A stretch of DNA of 46,257 bases from Bacteroidaceae bacterium (GTDB lineage Bacteria; Bacteroidota; Bacteroidia; Bacteroidales; Bacteroidaceae): positions 1 to 46,257 of the forward strand of contig JAGBFX010000055.1 in NCBI GenBank assembly GCA_017936265.1. The letters run 5' to 3'. Under the pieces are notes generated by a model. The model saw only the letters and a program-made list of their open reading frames with translations. It had not been told where the DNA came from and made no database searches. Position 1 is the first letter of the stretch. Each line of letters starts with the position of its first letter. This document shows positions 15,853 through 26,188 of the stretch, piece by piece. The position numbers were made by a program, and so were the translations under genes.

Positions 15853-17409
15853 TTACTTCGCAACAGCCTCAAGACGTCTGAGGATTGAGAAGATGAAGAT
15901 TGCCGATACAAGGCAGATTGCGATGAGAACACCCCATACGACATAAAGTTCTGTCTTGTCCCAAAGAAGGCCCGGGATTGAAATGAGGAAGTTACCGATA
16001 GCAGTAGCCACGAACCATCCACCCATCATCATACCCTTGTACTTCGGAGGCGCAACCTTGCTCACAAAAGAGATACCGATTGGAGAGAGAAGCAACTCGG
16101 CAACAGTCAACACAAGGTATGTGCTGATGAGCCAGTTTGGAGAAACCAATGTAGCAGTACCTGCCTCCAAAGCCGCCTTCTGCTCAACAGGAGATACAAG
16201 ACCCATTGAACCTACAAGAAGGATAACGAAAGCCGAAGCAGCAACGAGCATACCAAGACCAATCTTCATTGGAGAAGAAGGCTCCTTGCCTTTCTTTGCA
16301 AGAGCACCGAACACAAGCATTATGATTGGTGTCAATGCAACAACGAAACATGGGTTGAACTGCTGGAAGATAGGAGCCTCTACGTCAACAGAACCGGTAA
16401 CAGTCATTGCTCTGTAAACAAGGACACCGCCTGCAGCAAGGAAAAGAACCGCAGCAATCAGCTTGCCCTTGATAGTCTTGGACTGGAAGATGTTGAGAAC
16501 ACCGTAAACAACAAGGATTACACAAACGAGGTTCCAGATGCTTCTTACATCAGTGAAACTGAAAGACTTGCTAAGGAAAAGGCTCATAAAGCCGCTCTCC
16601 GAGGTAGCTGTGTACTCACGTGCGAACTGGTTCATTGTGATACCGTTCTGGTGGAAAGCCATCCAGAAGAAGATAACCACGGCGAACACAAGGCAGAGAC
16701 AAACGATACGCTCCTTTGTCTGAGCAGGAGTAAGTTCCTCCTCTACAACCTCAGTTGCACCCTTTGCTGCAACCTTTGCACGGTCGGCATGCGCGAATGT
16801 GCTGCGGAAGGTGTAGTAAATGATGATTGACACAATCAATGATACACAAGCTACAGCAAATGCAAAGTGATATGAATCGGCCTTTGACACGCCATACGCG
16901 CTCTGTGTCCATGCCATGATGCCGAGAGCGGCAGCAGCAGCGAACATTGAACCGATGTTGATAGCCATGTAGAAGATGCTGAAGCCCTCATCACGCTTTG
17001 CAGCATACTTAGGCTCATCGTACAGGTTACCTACAAGCACCTGGAGGTTACCCTTGAAAAGGCCGGTACCTACACACACGAACAGAAGTGCAAGCGCCAT
17101 AACACCAAGAGCGATAGTTCCGGCACCAAGAGGCAACGCAAGCAGGAAATAACCCAGGAACATTACTAGGATACCGATTGTTACCATTTTACCGAAACCG
17201 AACTTGTCGGCAAGCATACCGCCGAAAAGAGGCACGAAATAAACTACGCCCAGGAAAATCGCCTGGATAGCACTTGAGGTTCCCATAGAGAACCCGAAGT
17301 TGTCCTGCAAAAAGAACAGGAACACAGCCAACATGGTGTAGTAGCCGAAACGCTCACCTGTATTGGCAAGGGCCAATGCCCACAAACCTTTAGGATGTCC
17401 TTCAAACAT
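15853..17409 (-). CDS. POT-family proton-dependent oligopeptide transporter
   Basis: The protein has 518 residues from the ATG at 17409 (MFEGHPKGLWALALANTGERFGYYTM). It has about 14 hydrophobic helices with a cytoplasmic loop near residue 230 (VVEEELTPAQTKERI). The NTGERFGYY segment (16-24) is the first POT motif, normally ExxERFxYY; here the first Glu is Asn, as in some other bacterial members. FKGNLQVLVGNLYDEPKYAA and the 'DEGFSIFYMAINIGSM' helix are typical of the family. The family imports di- and tripeptides with protons. A longer start at 17514 would cross the promoter at 17496-17526 and is rejected. It is monocistronic with its own promoter and terminator. Confidence 0.92.
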   Translation of the reverse strand: MFEGHPKGLWALALANTGERFGYYTMLAVFLFFLQDNFGFSMGTSSAIQAIFLGVVYFVPLFGGMLADKFGFGKMVTIGILVMFLGYFLLALPLGAGTIALGVMALALLFVCVGTGLFKGNLQVLVGNLYDEPKYAAKRDEGFSIFYMAINIGSMFAAAAALGIMAWTQSAYGVSKADSYHFAFAVACVSLIVSIIIYYTFRSTFAHADRAKVAAKGATEVVEEELTPAQTKERIVCLCLVFAVVIFFWMAFHQNGITMNQFAREYTATSESGFMSLFLSKSFSFTDVRSIWNLVCVILVVYGVLNIFQSKTIKGKLIAAVLFLAAGGVLVYRAMTVTGSVDVEAPIFQQFNPCFVVALTPIIMLVFGALAKKGKEPSSPMKIGLGMLVAASAFVILLVGSMGLVSPVEQKAALEAGTATLVSPNWLISTYLVLTVAELLLSPIGISFVSKVAPPKYKGMMMGGWFVATAIGNFLISIPGLLWDKTELYVVWGVLIAICLVSAIFIFSILRRLEAVAK

Positions 17410-17495
17410 AAAATAATAGATAAAAGTTAATAAATTCAATTCAAACTCAAAAGCACGCAAAAAAGAGGGATGCACCCCTGCGGCAAAAACATCCG

Positions 17496-17526
17496 CAAAT
17501 TTAATAGAAAGCACCGAAAATTCAAA
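17496..17526 (-). promoter_or_regulatory. Promoter of the POT transporter
   Basis: Minus-strand TTTG (17523-17526), 19-bp spacer, TAAATTTG (17496-17503). It lies about 85 bp upstream of the chosen ATG and inside the longer in-frame extension, which supports the shorter start. Confidence 0.6.
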
Positions 17527-17956
17527 ATAGAAAAACGTATTTTAATATTATAAATTATCTTGAAGAACATCTTTAAACAACGGCTTTTTGGCACTTAACA
17601 ACGCATACTGAATAATACTACCCTATTCGCCACATGATTTCACGCCCGACAACACCGGTTGTCATCCCTTTACATAAAGTGAAGAAGAATACTCTTGAAC
17701 ATATTAATCCATAACACTAAATCACATTACCTTAAACATTAAATAGCAAAGCATTAAGGAATGTAATACAGAGCAAAAAAGTAAATACAACCATTGGCAA
17801 TGCAAAGAGTTTTTCCAAAAGAAGAACGGACTTACAAACGGACTATTGCAAAGATTCGGCATCCTCATTGCCATGCCCGACTGTATAAGGCATGATATAT
17901 ACAATCCAAGAGTACACATGAAGCAATACCGGCTGACAGAAAAACCTCTTTAAATT
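17527..17956. other. 430-bp intergenic stretch without a recognisable gene
   Basis: Divergent spacer between the POT transporter and purM. A short open frame on the minus strand (17722-17919) is cysteine- and methionine-rich with no family resemblance and I do not call it. No hairpin, repeat or RNA gene stands out. Confidence 0.5.
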
Positions 17957-17986
17957 TTTGCATTCACGCGAATTATATTATCTTCG
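17957..17986 (+). promoter_or_regulatory. purM promoter
   Basis: TTTG (17957-17960), 18-bp spacer, TATCTTCG (17979-17986), one base from TAnnTTTG. About 40 bp before the purM ATG. The same TATCTTCG variant recurs at 21271-21278 before lpxD. Confidence 0.5.
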
Positions 17987-18025
17987 CACAATAAATAATT
18001 ACAAAGACAAATAAAACCACATAAA

Positions 18026-19192
18026 ATGAGCGATCAGAGATACATGATGCGTGGCGTATCGGCATCCAAGGAGGATGTACACAACGCCATAAAGAACATT
18101 GACAAAGGACTATACCCTAAAGCATTCTGCAAGATTATCCCCGACATCCTTGGCGGCGACCCTGAGTACTGCAACATCATGCATGCCGACGGTGCCGGCA
18201 CAAAGTCATCACTCGCCTACCTTTACTGGAAGGAGACAGGAGATATCAGTGTATGGAAAGGCATCGCACAGGATGCACTTATAATGAACATTGACGACCT
18301 GCTTTGCGTGGGTGCAACTGACAATATCCTTGTATCGTCTACCATAGGACGTAACAAACTGCTTGTTCCCGGCGAGGTCATCTCGGCCATCATCAATGGT
18401 ACGGATGAACTGCTTGCCGAACTGCGCGATATGGGTGTAGGAGTGTACGCCACAGGCGGAGAGACGGCTGACGTTGGCGACCTTGTACGTACAATAATTG
18501 TCGATAGCACGGTCACTTGCCGCATGAAGCGCAGCGATGTCATCGACAACGCGAACATCGCTGGAGGCGACGTAATTGTAGGTATGGCATCGTACGGACA
18601 GGCGACATATGAGAAAGAGTACAACGGCGGCATGGGCAGCAACGGACTCACATCGGCACGCCACGACGTTTTCAGCAAATATCTTGCCGAAAAATATCCC
18701 GAGAGCTATGACAAGGGTGTCCCTGCAGAACTCATCTATTCGGGCGGCCTGAAACTTACCGACACCGTCGATGGTTCTCCGCTCGACGCCGGCAAGCTCG
18801 TGCTCTCCCCCACAAGGACATACGCACCGATTGTAAAGAAGATGCTCGATGCACTGCGCCCCGAGATACACGGAATGGTACACTGTTCAGGCGGTGCACA
18901 AACCAAGGTAATGCATTTCGTGGAGAACAAGAGAGTTATAAAAGACAACCTCTTCCCCATTCCGCCACTGTTCAAGACAATCAAGGAGCAGAGCGGTACC
19001 GATTGGGCCGAGATGTACAAGGTATTCAATATGGGTCACCGACTTGAGGTATATGTCAAACCCGAACATGCCGAGGAGATTATCGCAATAAGCAAGAGTT
19101 TCGGTGTTGACGCGCAGATTATCGGACGTGTAGAGGATGCCGAAAAGAACGAACTGATTATCGAAAGCCCTTACGGAACTTTCCGTTACTAA
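18026..19192 (+). CDS. purM: Phosphoribosylformylglycinamidine cyclo-ligase (AIR synthase)
   Basis: This 388-residue protein converts FGAM to AIR with ATP in purine synthesis. HADGAGTKSSLAYLYWKET (53-71), the metal and nucleotide segment DALIMNIDDLLCVGA, and ATGGETADVGD near residue 143 are PurM signatures. The length and the NIDKGLYPKAFCKIIPDILG start match the Bacteroidota form rather than the shorter (about 345 residue) enterobacterial one. It heads a co-oriented run with prfA and pyrF, with short gaps that suggest cotranscription. Confidence 0.93.
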   Translation: MSDQRYMMRGVSASKEDVHNAIKNIDKGLYPKAFCKIIPDILGGDPEYCNIMHADGAGTKSSLAYLYWKETGDISVWKGIAQDALIMNIDDLLCVGATDNILVSSTIGRNKLLVPGEVISAIINGTDELLAELRDMGVGVYATGGETADVGDLVRTIIVDSTVTCRMKRSDVIDNANIAGGDVIVGMASYGQATYEKEYNGGMGSNGLTSARHDVFSKYLAEKYPESYDKGVPAELIYSGGLKLTDTVDGSPLDAGKLVLSPTRTYAPIVKKMLDALRPEIHGMVHCSGGAQTKVMHFVENKRVIKDNLFPIPPLFKTIKEQSGTDWAEMYKVFNMGHRLEVYVKPEHAEEIIAISKSFGVDAQIIGRVEDAEKNELIIESPYGTFRY

Positions 19193-19243
19193 ACACATTT
19201 ATGCTCTGTGCTTTGCACGGGGCATAAATCGCATAAACAGACA

Positions 19244-20353
19244 ATGGAGAACAATTCACTACTCAACAAGCTCAACGACCTTGAAGCAAGGTTCCAAGAG
19301 GTGTCGACCCTTATCACAGACCCAGCCGTAGTTGCCGACATGAAGCGCTACGTAAGGCTCAACAAGGAGTACCGCGAACTGGAACAGATTCTTGATGCCC
19401 GCAAACGTTACATTCAGTTGCTGACATCATTGAGCGATGCGAAGGATATCCTAGCCAACGAGAGCGATCAGGACCTCCGCGAGATGGCACGTGAGGAGAT
19501 TGAGATGTGCGAGAATAAGATACCGGAAACAGAGGAGGAGATAAAACTGTTGCTTATCCCGGCCGACCCTCAGGACGACAAGAACGCAATCCTTGAAATA
19601 CGCGGTGGCACAGGCGGCGACGAGGCGGCAATCTTCGCAGGAGACCTTTTCCGCATGTACAGCAAGTATTGCGAGAGCAAGGGTTGGAGACTCGAGGTAT
19701 CAAGCTGCAGCGAAGGCACATCGGGCGGGTACAAGGAGATTATCTGCACCGTCAGCGGTGAGAAAGTGTACGGGACCCTTAAATACGAATCTGGGGTACA
19801 CCGTGTACAACGCGTTCCCGCGACCGAGACACAGGGGCGCGTACACACATCGGCGGCATCTGTAGCCGTACTCCCCGAGGCCGAGGCTTTTGATGTAGAG
19901 ATAACCGAGAGCGCAATAAAGTGGGATACTTTCCGCTCAAGTGGTGCGGGAGGACAAAATGTGAACAAGGTAGAATCGGGAGTGCGTCTGCGTTACCCCT
20001 GGCTCAACCCCGAGACAAATCAGGTTGAGGAGATACTCATTGAGTGTACCGAGACACGTGACCAGCCCAAGAACAAGGAGCGCGCACTGGCACGTCTGCG
20101 TACCCTCATATACGACCGCGAGCACCAGCGCTACGCCGATGACATTGCCAACAAGCGCAAGACAATGGTATCGACAGGAGACCGCTCGGCAAAGATACGC
20201 ACGTACAACTACCCTCAAGGACGTATAACAGACCATAGAATAAACTACACGATATACAACCTCAGCGCTTTCGTGAACGGTGACATACAGGACTGCATAG
20301 ACCACCTCATCATCGCCGAGAATGCCGAGAGAATGAAGGAACAAGAACTATAA
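19244..20353 (+). CDS. prfA: Peptide chain release factor 1
   Basis: This 369-residue factor reads UAA and UAG stop codons. The codon-recognition tripeptide PAT (192-194, in RVPATETQGR) marks RF1 rather than RF2, and the catalytic GGQ is at 236-238 (SSGAGGQNVNKVES). The long N-terminal helical domain is complete. An in-frame ATG at 19208 would add 12 residues with no family counterpart, so MENNSLLNKL at 19244 is preferred. It lies about 50 bp after purM and 18 bp before pyrF. Confidence 0.96.
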   Translation: MENNSLLNKLNDLEARFQEVSTLITDPAVVADMKRYVRLNKEYRELEQILDARKRYIQLLTSLSDAKDILANESDQDLREMAREEIEMCENKIPETEEEIKLLLIPADPQDDKNAILEIRGGTGGDEAAIFAGDLFRMYSKYCESKGWRLEVSSCSEGTSGGYKEIICTVSGEKVYGTLKYESGVHRVQRVPATETQGRVHTSAASVAVLPEAEAFDVEITESAIKWDTFRSSGAGGQNVNKVESGVRLRYPWLNPETNQVEEILIECTETRDQPKNKERALARLRTLIYDREHQRYADDIANKRKTMVSTGDRSAKIRTYNYPQGRITDHRINYTIYNLSAFVNGDIQDCIDHLIIAENAERMKEQEL

Positions 20354-20371
20354 CAAAAAAACACATAATCC

Positions 20372-21202
20372 ATGAACAGACAAGAACTTATCAACCAGAT
20401 TAAAGAGAAATGTTCATTCCTTTGCGTTGGTCTTGACAGCGACATCAAGAAACTGCCGGTTCATCTCCTTGAGAACGAGGATGCAGTATTTGAATTCAAT
20501 AAGGCTATCATTGACGCGACTGCGCCCTACACTGTTGCCTACAAGCCCAACCTCGCATTCTACGAGGCATGCGGTGTAAAGGGATGGATAAGTTTTGAGA
20601 AGACTGTAAACTACATAAAGGAGAACTACCCCGAGATATTCATCATCGCAGATGCAAAGCGTGGCGATATCGGCAACACATCATCACTCTACGCACGTTC
20701 ATTCTTCGAGGAGATGAAGGTTGACTCTATCACAGTGGCTCCATACATGGGCGAGGACAGCGTGAAGCCATTCCTTGCATACGAAGGCAGCTGGGTCATT
20801 GTGCTTGCGCTGACATCGAACCCGGGTTCACACGACTTCCAGCTTACCAAAGACGAAAACGGACAGATGCTGTTCGAAAAGGTTCTTGAGACATCACAGA
20901 AATGGGGAAGCGATGAGAACATGATGTACGTGGTAGGCGCCACACAAGGCAAGTCATTCGAGAATGTACGCCGCATCGTACCAAGCCATTTCCTTCTTGT
21001 TCCCGGTGTAGGCGCACAGGGCGGTTCACTCGAGGAGGTATGCAAGTACGGCATGAACGAAGAGTGCGGTCTTCTTGTAAACGCGAGCCGCGCCATCATC
21101 TTCGCCGACAGCAGCGAGAACTTTGCAGCAGTGGCTGCCGAGAAGGCACACGACTACCAGCAGCAGATGGAACGTGAACTGAAAGCAAGAAATATTATCT
21201 AA
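20372..21202 (+). CDS. pyrF: Orotidine 5'-phosphate decarboxylase, type 2
   Basis: This 276-residue enzyme makes UMP from OMP in pyrimidine synthesis. The catalytic Lys-Asp centre is in [15 protein letters not shown] (91-105). [12 protein letters not shown] near the N-terminus and VPGVGAQGG near residue 211 are characteristic. The length (about 275 rather than 230) and the sequence are those of the type 2 subfamily found in Bacteroidota and actinobacteria. It closes the purM-prfA-pyrF run. Confidence 0.95.
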   Translation: MNRQELINQIKEKCSFLCVGLDSDIKKLPVHLLENEDAVFEFNKAIIDATAPYTVAYKPNLAFYEACGVKGWISFEKTVNYIKENYPEIFIIADAKRGDIGNTSSLYARSFFEEMKVDSITVAPYMGEDSVKPFLAYEGSWVIVLALTSNPGSHDFQLTKDENGQMLFEKVLETSQKWGSDENMMYVVGATQGKSFENVRRIVPSHFLLVPGVGAQGGSLEEVCKYGMNEECGLLVNASRAIIFADSSENFAAVAAEKAHDYQQQMERELKARNII

Positions 21203-21270
21203 ACTGTTCAAATTCGCATCTGCAGCGATAAAAATAAGCAAAAACACAATTCACAATTGTGCGAAATCAT

Positions 21271-21278
21271 TATCTTCG
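21271..21278 (+). promoter_or_regulatory. Possible -7 box before lpxD
   Basis: TATCTTCG matches the variant box in the purM promoter and lies 24 bp before the lpxD ATG. No -33 box is seen at the right distance. A CACAATTGTG palindrome (21252-21261) overlaps the expected spacer and could be an operator. Confidence 0.3.
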
Positions 21279-21302
21279 CCATAAAAGACAAACAGACAAG
21301 AT

Positions 21303-22334
21303 ATGAAATTCACAGCAAAACAGATAGCATCATTCATCGGCGGTGAGGTTATCGGCAACGAGAATGCCGAAATATTCACATTCGCAAAGATTGAAGAGGG
21401 AGTTCCTGGAGCAATCTCGTTCCTTGCAAACCCGAAGTATGCCGAATACATTTACACAACCCAATCATCGGTTGTTCTTGTAAACAAGGACTTTGAGCCA
21501 AAGGGAGAGATTCAGGCGACGCTCATCAAGGTAGACAATGCTTATGAGAGCCTTGCGAAGCTCATGATGATGTACGAGGCTTCAAAGCCGAAGAAGACGG
21601 GCATCAGCTCGTTGGCATCGATTGCCGAGAGTGCAAAGATTGGAGAGAACTGTTACATAGCTCCTTTTGTTGTCATTGGCGAAGGATGCGAGGTCGGCGA
21701 CAACTGCAGCATCCACGACGGAGTGTCGATAGGCGACGGTGCAAAGGTCGGCAACGACTGTATACTGTATGCACACGCGACTGTATACCATGACTGCCGC
21801 ATAGGCAACGGCTGTATTCTGCACAGCGGATGCGTCATCGGCGCCGACGGTTTCGGTTTCGCCCCCACTGCCGATGGTTACAACAAGATACCCCAGACAG
21901 GAATCGTTGTCATCGAGGACAATGTCGAGGTCGGTGCGAATACCTGTATCGACCGCGCCACAATGGGTTCAACAATCATCCACAGCGGTGTAAAGCTGGA
22001 CAATCTTGTACAGATTGCACACAACGATGAGGTAGGAAGCCACACTGCAATGGCCGCACAGGTAGGCATCGCCGGTTCTACAAAGATTGGCCAGTGGTGT
22101 ATATTCGGTGGTCAGGCAGGTGTTTCGGGTCACAGCACCATAGGCGACCGCACCACAGTGGGTCCACAGTGCGGAACCATAGGCAACCTCAAGGGAGGCG
22201 AGACACTTCTCGGCGCTCCAGCAATGGACGCGAAGGAGTATATCCGCGCCATGGCATACTTGAAGCGTCTCCCCGATATGGACAAGAAAATAAAGCAGCT
22301 CACGAAAGAGCTTGAAGCATTAAGAAACAAATAA
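21303..22334 (+). CDS. lpxD: UDP-3-O-(3-hydroxyacyl)glucosamine N-acyltransferase
   Basis: This 343-residue enzyme adds the second acyl chain in lipid A synthesis. An N-terminal UDP-binding domain (1-100) is followed by a left-handed beta-helix of hexapeptide repeats (about 105-300; e.g. [20 protein letters not shown]), with ADGFGFAP and [17 protein letters not shown] forming the active-site region, and a C-terminal helix. It starts the lpxD / lpxC-fabZ / lpxA cluster, with only 14 bp to the next gene. Confidence 0.95.
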   Translation: MKFTAKQIASFIGGEVIGNENAEIFTFAKIEEGVPGAISFLANPKYAEYIYTTQSSVVLVNKDFEPKGEIQATLIKVDNAYESLAKLMMMYEASKPKKTGISSLASIAESAKIGENCYIAPFVVIGEGCEVGDNCSIHDGVSIGDGAKVGNDCILYAHATVYHDCRIGNGCILHSGCVIGADGFGFAPTADGYNKIPQTGIVVIEDNVEVGANTCIDRATMGSTIIHSGVKLDNLVQIAHNDEVGSHTAMAAQVGIAGSTKIGQWCIFGGQAGVSGHSTIGDRTTVGPQCGTIGNLKGGETLLGAPAMDAKEYIRAMAYLKRLPDMDKKIKQLTKELEALRNK

Positions 22335-22348
22335 ACTGATATAGTTCT

Positions 22349-23734
22349 ATGAACAAGCAAAAGACACTAAACGGAAGTTTCTCACTCTACGGCAAGGGAC
22401 TGCATACAGGCCTTAGCCTGACTGTGACTTTCAACCCTGCACCCGAGAACTACGGTTACAAGATACAGCGTATCGACCTCCCAGGCGAGCCCATCATCGA
22501 TGCAATTGCCGAGAACGTGACCGAGACCACCCGCGGCACAGTGCTAACAAAAGGTGAGGCACGCGTCAGCACTGTCGAGCATGCCATGGCAGCGCTTTTC
22601 GCGTTGGGTATCGACAACTGTCTCATGCAGGTGAACGGCCCGGAGTTCCCTATTCTCGACGGTAGCGCAATACATTATGTCGAGAACATCGAACGCATCG
22701 GAATAAAGGAGCAGAATGCCGAGAAGGATGTATTTGTCATCAAGTCGAAAATCGAGATTAAGGATGAGAACACAGGCAGTTCGATAATAATTCTCCCCGA
22801 TGAGAATTTCAGCCTGAACGTGCTTGTACACTATGACAGCGACATACTTTTCAACCAGTATGCCACACTCGAGGACATGGAGAGTTTCAAGGAGGAGATT
22901 GCATCGAGCCGTACGTTCGTTTTCGTACGCGAGCTTGAGCCGTTGCTGAACCTCGGTCTCATCAAGGGCGGAGACCTTGACAACGCGATTGTAATCTATG
23001 AAAGGGAGATGCCGCAGGACAAGTTCGACCTGCTTACAGACATGCTGGGAACCCCACGCATGGATGCGAAGAAGCTGGGTTATCTGAACCACAAGCCTCT
23101 CGTATGGAACAACGAGCCTGCACGTCACAAGCTTCTCGACATCATCGGCGACCTCGCACTCATCGGCAAGCCTCTTCAGGGACGCATCATCGCGACATGC
23201 CCGGGCCATACCATCAACAATAAGTTCGCGCGCGCGATGCGCAAGAATATCCGCGAGCACCAGATTCAGGCACCTGTATACAACCCGAATGCCGAGCCCG
23301 TTATGGATATAAAGCGCATCAAGGAGCTTCTGCCCCACCGCATCCCCATGCTCCTGATTGACAAGGTTACAGAACTTGGTTCAAACAACATCGTCGGTGT
23401 AAAGAACGTGACAATCAACGAGCCGTTCTTCGCAGGACACTTCCCCGAAGAGCCTGTAATGCCCGGTGTATTGCTTGTCGAGGCGATGTCGCAGTGCGGT
23501 GCGTTGCACATACTGAACATGCTCGATGAGCCTGAGAAGTACTCTACATATTTTGTAAAGATTGACAGGGTACTATTCCACAAGAAAGTCGTACCGGGCG
23601 ACACACTGATATTCAAGATTGAACAGATTGGAGAGTTGCGCCATGGCCTTGCTATAATGAAGGGATATGTCTTCGTCGGCGAGAAGCTTGCGGCCGAGGC
23701 ACAGTTCACAGGACAGATAATTAAAAACAAATAA
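22349..23734 (+). CDS. lpxC/fabZ: Bifunctional LpxC deacetylase / FabZ dehydratase fusion
   Basis: The protein has 461 residues. Residues 1 to about 305 are the zinc-dependent LpxC deacetylase, the committed lipid A step: STVEHAMAAL carries a zinc-ligand His78, and GPEFPILDGSA and the late PARHKLLDIIGDLALIG are typical. Residues about 320-461 are FabZ, 3-hydroxyacyl-ACP dehydratase, with catalytic His364 in AGHFPEEPVMPGVLL. The fusion is standard in Bacteroidota and links lipid A and fatty-acid flux. It lies between lpxD and lpxA with gaps of 14 and 5 bp. Confidence 0.97.
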   Translation: MNKQKTLNGSFSLYGKGLHTGLSLTVTFNPAPENYGYKIQRIDLPGEPIIDAIAENVTETTRGTVLTKGEARVSTVEHAMAALFALGIDNCLMQVNGPEFPILDGSAIHYVENIERIGIKEQNAEKDVFVIKSKIEIKDENTGSSIIILPDENFSLNVLVHYDSDILFNQYATLEDMESFKEEIASSRTFVFVRELEPLLNLGLIKGGDLDNAIVIYEREMPQDKFDLLTDMLGTPRMDAKKLGYLNHKPLVWNNEPARHKLLDIIGDLALIGKPLQGRIIATCPGHTINNKFARAMRKNIREHQIQAPVYNPNAEPVMDIKRIKELLPHRIPMLLIDKVTELGSNNIVGVKNVTINEPFFAGHFPEEPVMPGVLLVEAMSQCGALHILNMLDEPEKYSTYFVKIDRVLFHKKVVPGDTLIFKIEQIGELRHGLAIMKGYVFVGEKLAAEAQFTGQIIKNK

Positions 23735-23739
23735 CAGCT

Positions 23740-24510
23740 ATGATTAGTCCATTAGCATACATACACCCAGGAGCAAAGCTGGGAGAAAACTGTACAGTAG
23801 AGCCATTCGTATATATTGATGACAATGTTGTAATCGGCGACAACTGCCACATCATGGCACACGCATCAGTGCTCAGCGGAACACGAATGGGCAAGAACAA
23901 CAAGATACACCATGGTGCCGTTGTGGGCGGCATTCCCCAGGACCTTAAGTTCGTGGGCGAGGAGACAACACTCGAAATGGGCGACAACAACATGGTACGT
24001 GAGAACGTGACACTCAACCGCGGTACTGCGTCAAAAGGTAAGACCGTCATCGGCAGCAACAACCTTTTCATGGAGAACTCACACATCGGCCACGACAGTG
24101 TCATCGGCAGCGGATGCATCATCGGCAACTCGACAAAGATTGCCGGCGAGGTTACAATCAGCGACAACGCAATTCTGAGCGCATGTGTCCTTGTGCATCA
24201 GTTCACACACATCGGCAGCTACGTGATGATACAGGGCGGCAGCCGCATCAACAAGGATATCCCGCCATACATCATCGTTGCACGCGAGCCTGCGAAGTAC
24301 AGCGGTCTGAACATTGTCGGTCTGCGCCGTCGTGGTTTCAGCAACGAATCAATCAAGAGCATCCATGCAGCATACCGCCACATCTATGAGAGCGGCACCA
24401 TTGTTTCTACTGCCCTTGCACGAATCAAGGAGAGCGGCAACGTGACACCCGAGGTCGAGTATATCATCGACTTTGTTGAGAAAGTGTCGGAGAGAGGTAT
24501 CATCGGATAA
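23740..24510 (+). CDS. lpxA: UDP-N-acetylglucosamine O-acyltransferase
   Basis: This 256-residue hexapeptide-repeat enzyme carries out the first lipid A acylation. The repeats (about 1-185) begin SPLAYIHPGAKLGENCTVEP. HHGAVVGGIPQDLKF and the RENVTLNRGTASKGKT loop are LpxA-specific, and the C-terminal helical domain (GLRRRGFSNESIKSIHAAYR) is intact. It follows lpxC-fabZ by 5 bp. Confidence 0.96.
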   Translation: MISPLAYIHPGAKLGENCTVEPFVYIDDNVVIGDNCHIMAHASVLSGTRMGKNNKIHHGAVVGGIPQDLKFVGEETTLEMGDNNMVRENVTLNRGTASKGKTVIGSNNLFMENSHIGHDSVIGSGCIIGNSTKIAGEVTISDNAILSACVLVHQFTHIGSYVMIQGGSRINKDIPPYIIVAREPAKYSGLNIVGLRRRGFSNESIKSIHAAYRHIYESGTIVSTALARIKESGNVTPEVEYIIDFVEKVSERGIIG

Positions 24511-24564
24511 CCATTCCCGACAACAGAGACCATTAATCACTAATACTTAACAAAAATAACAGTT

Positions 24565-25131
24565 ATGGTATATAAGTTCAGATTCTTATCGGATGAGGTT
24601 GAGGACTTCAGAAGAGACATAGAAATTGATTCTGATGCGACATTCTTTGAGCTTCATAAGGCCATCCTTGAATCCACAGGTTACCCCGATGACCAGATGA
24701 CATCATTCTTCATCTGCAACGATCAGTGGATAAAGGAAATTGAGATTACCCGCGAGGACATGGGAGGCATGTCCGAGGAAGAGAACTACATAATGGAAGA
24801 GACAAGAATCGGCGACCTCGTTGAAGAGGCGAAGCAGAAGCTGATGTATCTCTTCGACCCGCTCGGCGACCGTGTATTCTACATGGAACTAAGTAAGATA
24901 GAGTATCACAAGAATCTCGATGAAGCCGTATGCACCCGCAGCGTAGGCGATGCTCCCCCACAGACACTCGACTTTGAGGAGTTGATGAGCAAGAATCCCG
25001 TCGTTGGCAGCGATGATGAGTTCAGCGAGGATTTCTATGGCAGCGATGACTACAACGATGATGACATTGACCCGGATGGTTTCGACATGGGCGGTGCAAG
25101 CGAGATGAGCTCGATAGATGATCTTTATTGA
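24565..25131 (+). CDS. pRiA4b ORF-3-like (IS1096 ORF3 domain) protein
   Basis: This 188-residue protein has a plasmid pRiA4b ORF-3-type fold: MVYKFRFLSDEVEDFRRDIE, then FFELHKAILESTGYPDDQMT, SFFICNDQW and LMYLFDPLGDRVFYMEL. The C-terminal 40 residues are very acidic (DDYNDDDIDPDG). Despite the family name no transposon is nearby. The gene lies between lpxA and miaA, probably in the same transcript, and homologues in Bacteroidales seem to occupy similar places. Its function is unknown. Confidence 0.7.
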   Translation: MVYKFRFLSDEVEDFRRDIEIDSDATFFELHKAILESTGYPDDQMTSFFICNDQWIKEIEITREDMGGMSEEENYIMEETRIGDLVEEAKQKLMYLFDPLGDRVFYMELSKIEYHKNLDEAVCTRSVGDAPPQTLDFEELMSKNPVVGSDDEFSEDFYGSDDYNDDDIDPDGFDMGGASEMSSIDDLY

Positions 25132-25149
25132 TAAAGGCCTGTACAACAG

Positions 25150-26049
25150 ATGAATTGTTTAGTTGTACTCATTGGACCTACAGCAGTTGGCAAGACAGAT
25201 ACAAGTCTTGCCATTGCCGCTTATTTGGGATGCCCCATCATATCGGCCGATTCAAGGCAGATGTACAAGGGTATGGAGATAGGCACGGCTATGCCGACCA
25301 AGGAGGAACTTTCACGGTGCAGGCACTATTTCGTAGGACACCTTGTCCCCGGGGAGTACTACAGTGCGGCAAAGTACGAGGAGGATGTAATGGAACTGCT
25401 TGAGAGGGAGTTCCCGCACCACCCCACGATGCTTATGTCAGGCGGCTCAATGATGTACATCGACGCAGTATGCAACGGCATAGATGATATCCCCACTGTA
25501 GATGAAGAGACCCGTTCAATGATACTTGAGAAGTATGAACGCGAGGGACTTGAGAAACTTGCCGATGAACTGCGCATCCTTGACCCCGAGTATTACCATG
25601 AGGCCGACATAAAGAACCCCAAGCGTGTGATGCACGCGCTCGAGATATGCTACATGACTGGCAAGCGATACAGCAGTTTCCGCAAACGGCAGAAGAAAGA
25701 GCGTCCTTTCAGGATTATAAAGATAGGGCTTCAGCGCGAGCGCGAGGAACTTTATGAACGTATCAACCGCAGGGTCGACATGATGATTGAACAGGGGCTT
25801 GTGGAGGAAGTAAGACGGTTTGAGCAGCTAAAGCACCACAACTCGCTGAACACGGTAGGTTACAAGGAAATATTCAAATACCTTGACGGAGAATGGACAC
25901 TGCCATTTGCCATTGAGAAGATAAAGCAGAACACACGCATATACTCCCGCAAACAAGTCACATGGTACCGCAAGGATGAAGAGATAACGTGGTTCCACCC
26001 GAGTGACATCGACAGCATAATAAGACATATAGAAGAACAAAGGACCTGA
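25150..26049 (+). CDS. miaA: tRNA dimethylallyltransferase
   Basis: This 299-residue enzyme prenylates A37 of tRNAs that read codons beginning with U. The P-loop GPTAVGKT is at 9-16, [19 protein letters not shown] is the tRNA/DMAPP region, and [10 protein letters not shown] and [20 protein letters not shown] are C-terminal signatures. It is full length and is the last gene of the plus-strand run, ending 65 bp before a bidirectional terminator. Confidence 0.96.
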   Translation: MNCLVVLIGPTAVGKTDTSLAIAAYLGCPIISADSRQMYKGMEIGTAMPTKEELSRCRHYFVGHLVPGEYYSAAKYEEDVMELLEREFPHHPTMLMSGGSMMYIDAVCNGIDDIPTVDEETRSMILEKYEREGLEKLADELRILDPEYYHEADIKNPKRVMHALEICYMTGKRYSSFRKRQKKERPFRIIKIGLQREREELYERINRRVDMMIEQGLVEEVRRFEQLKHHNSLNTVGYKEIFKYLDGEWTLPFAIEKIKQNTRIYSRKQVTWYRKDEEITWFHPSDIDSIIRHIEEQRT

Positions 26050-26114
26050 AGGGCCTTAAACCATAACCACAATTTATCCTGAAGTATATATTCCTTTAAT
26101 GACGTAGAATGATT

Positions 26115-26162
26115 ACAAAACAGAAGTTCCTCGGTTGAAAAACCGAGGAACTTCTGTTTTGT
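26115..26162. terminator. 22-bp perfect hairpin with GAAA loop, bidirectional terminator
   Basis: Arms 26115-26136 and 26141-26162 are fully complementary around a GAAA tetraloop. The outer ends are ACAAAACAG and CTGTTTTGT, which give short T-rich flanks on both strands. It separates the convergent miaA and lipoprotein transcripts. Confidence 0.85.
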
Positions 26163-26188
26163 GGTTACTTATGTAGATATTCTTGGCA

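Noticed and set aside
17722-17919. 65-codon frame in the purM upstream spacer
   Set aside because: Cys/Met-rich with no promoter, ribosome binding site or family.
18209-18883. 224-codon minus-strand frame opposite purM
   Set aside because: Shadow of purM, with no recognisable protein features.
22544-23338. 264-codon open frame on the minus strand opposite lpxC-fabZ
   Set aside because: The plus strand encodes a clear LpxC-FabZ enzyme; the antisense frame has no family resemblance and arises from codon bias.
24565-25131. Transposon passenger gene (IS1096 ORF3 name)
   Set aside because: No transposase or inverted repeats nearby; the gene sits in a housekeeping cluster, so the family name does not indicate a mobile element here.
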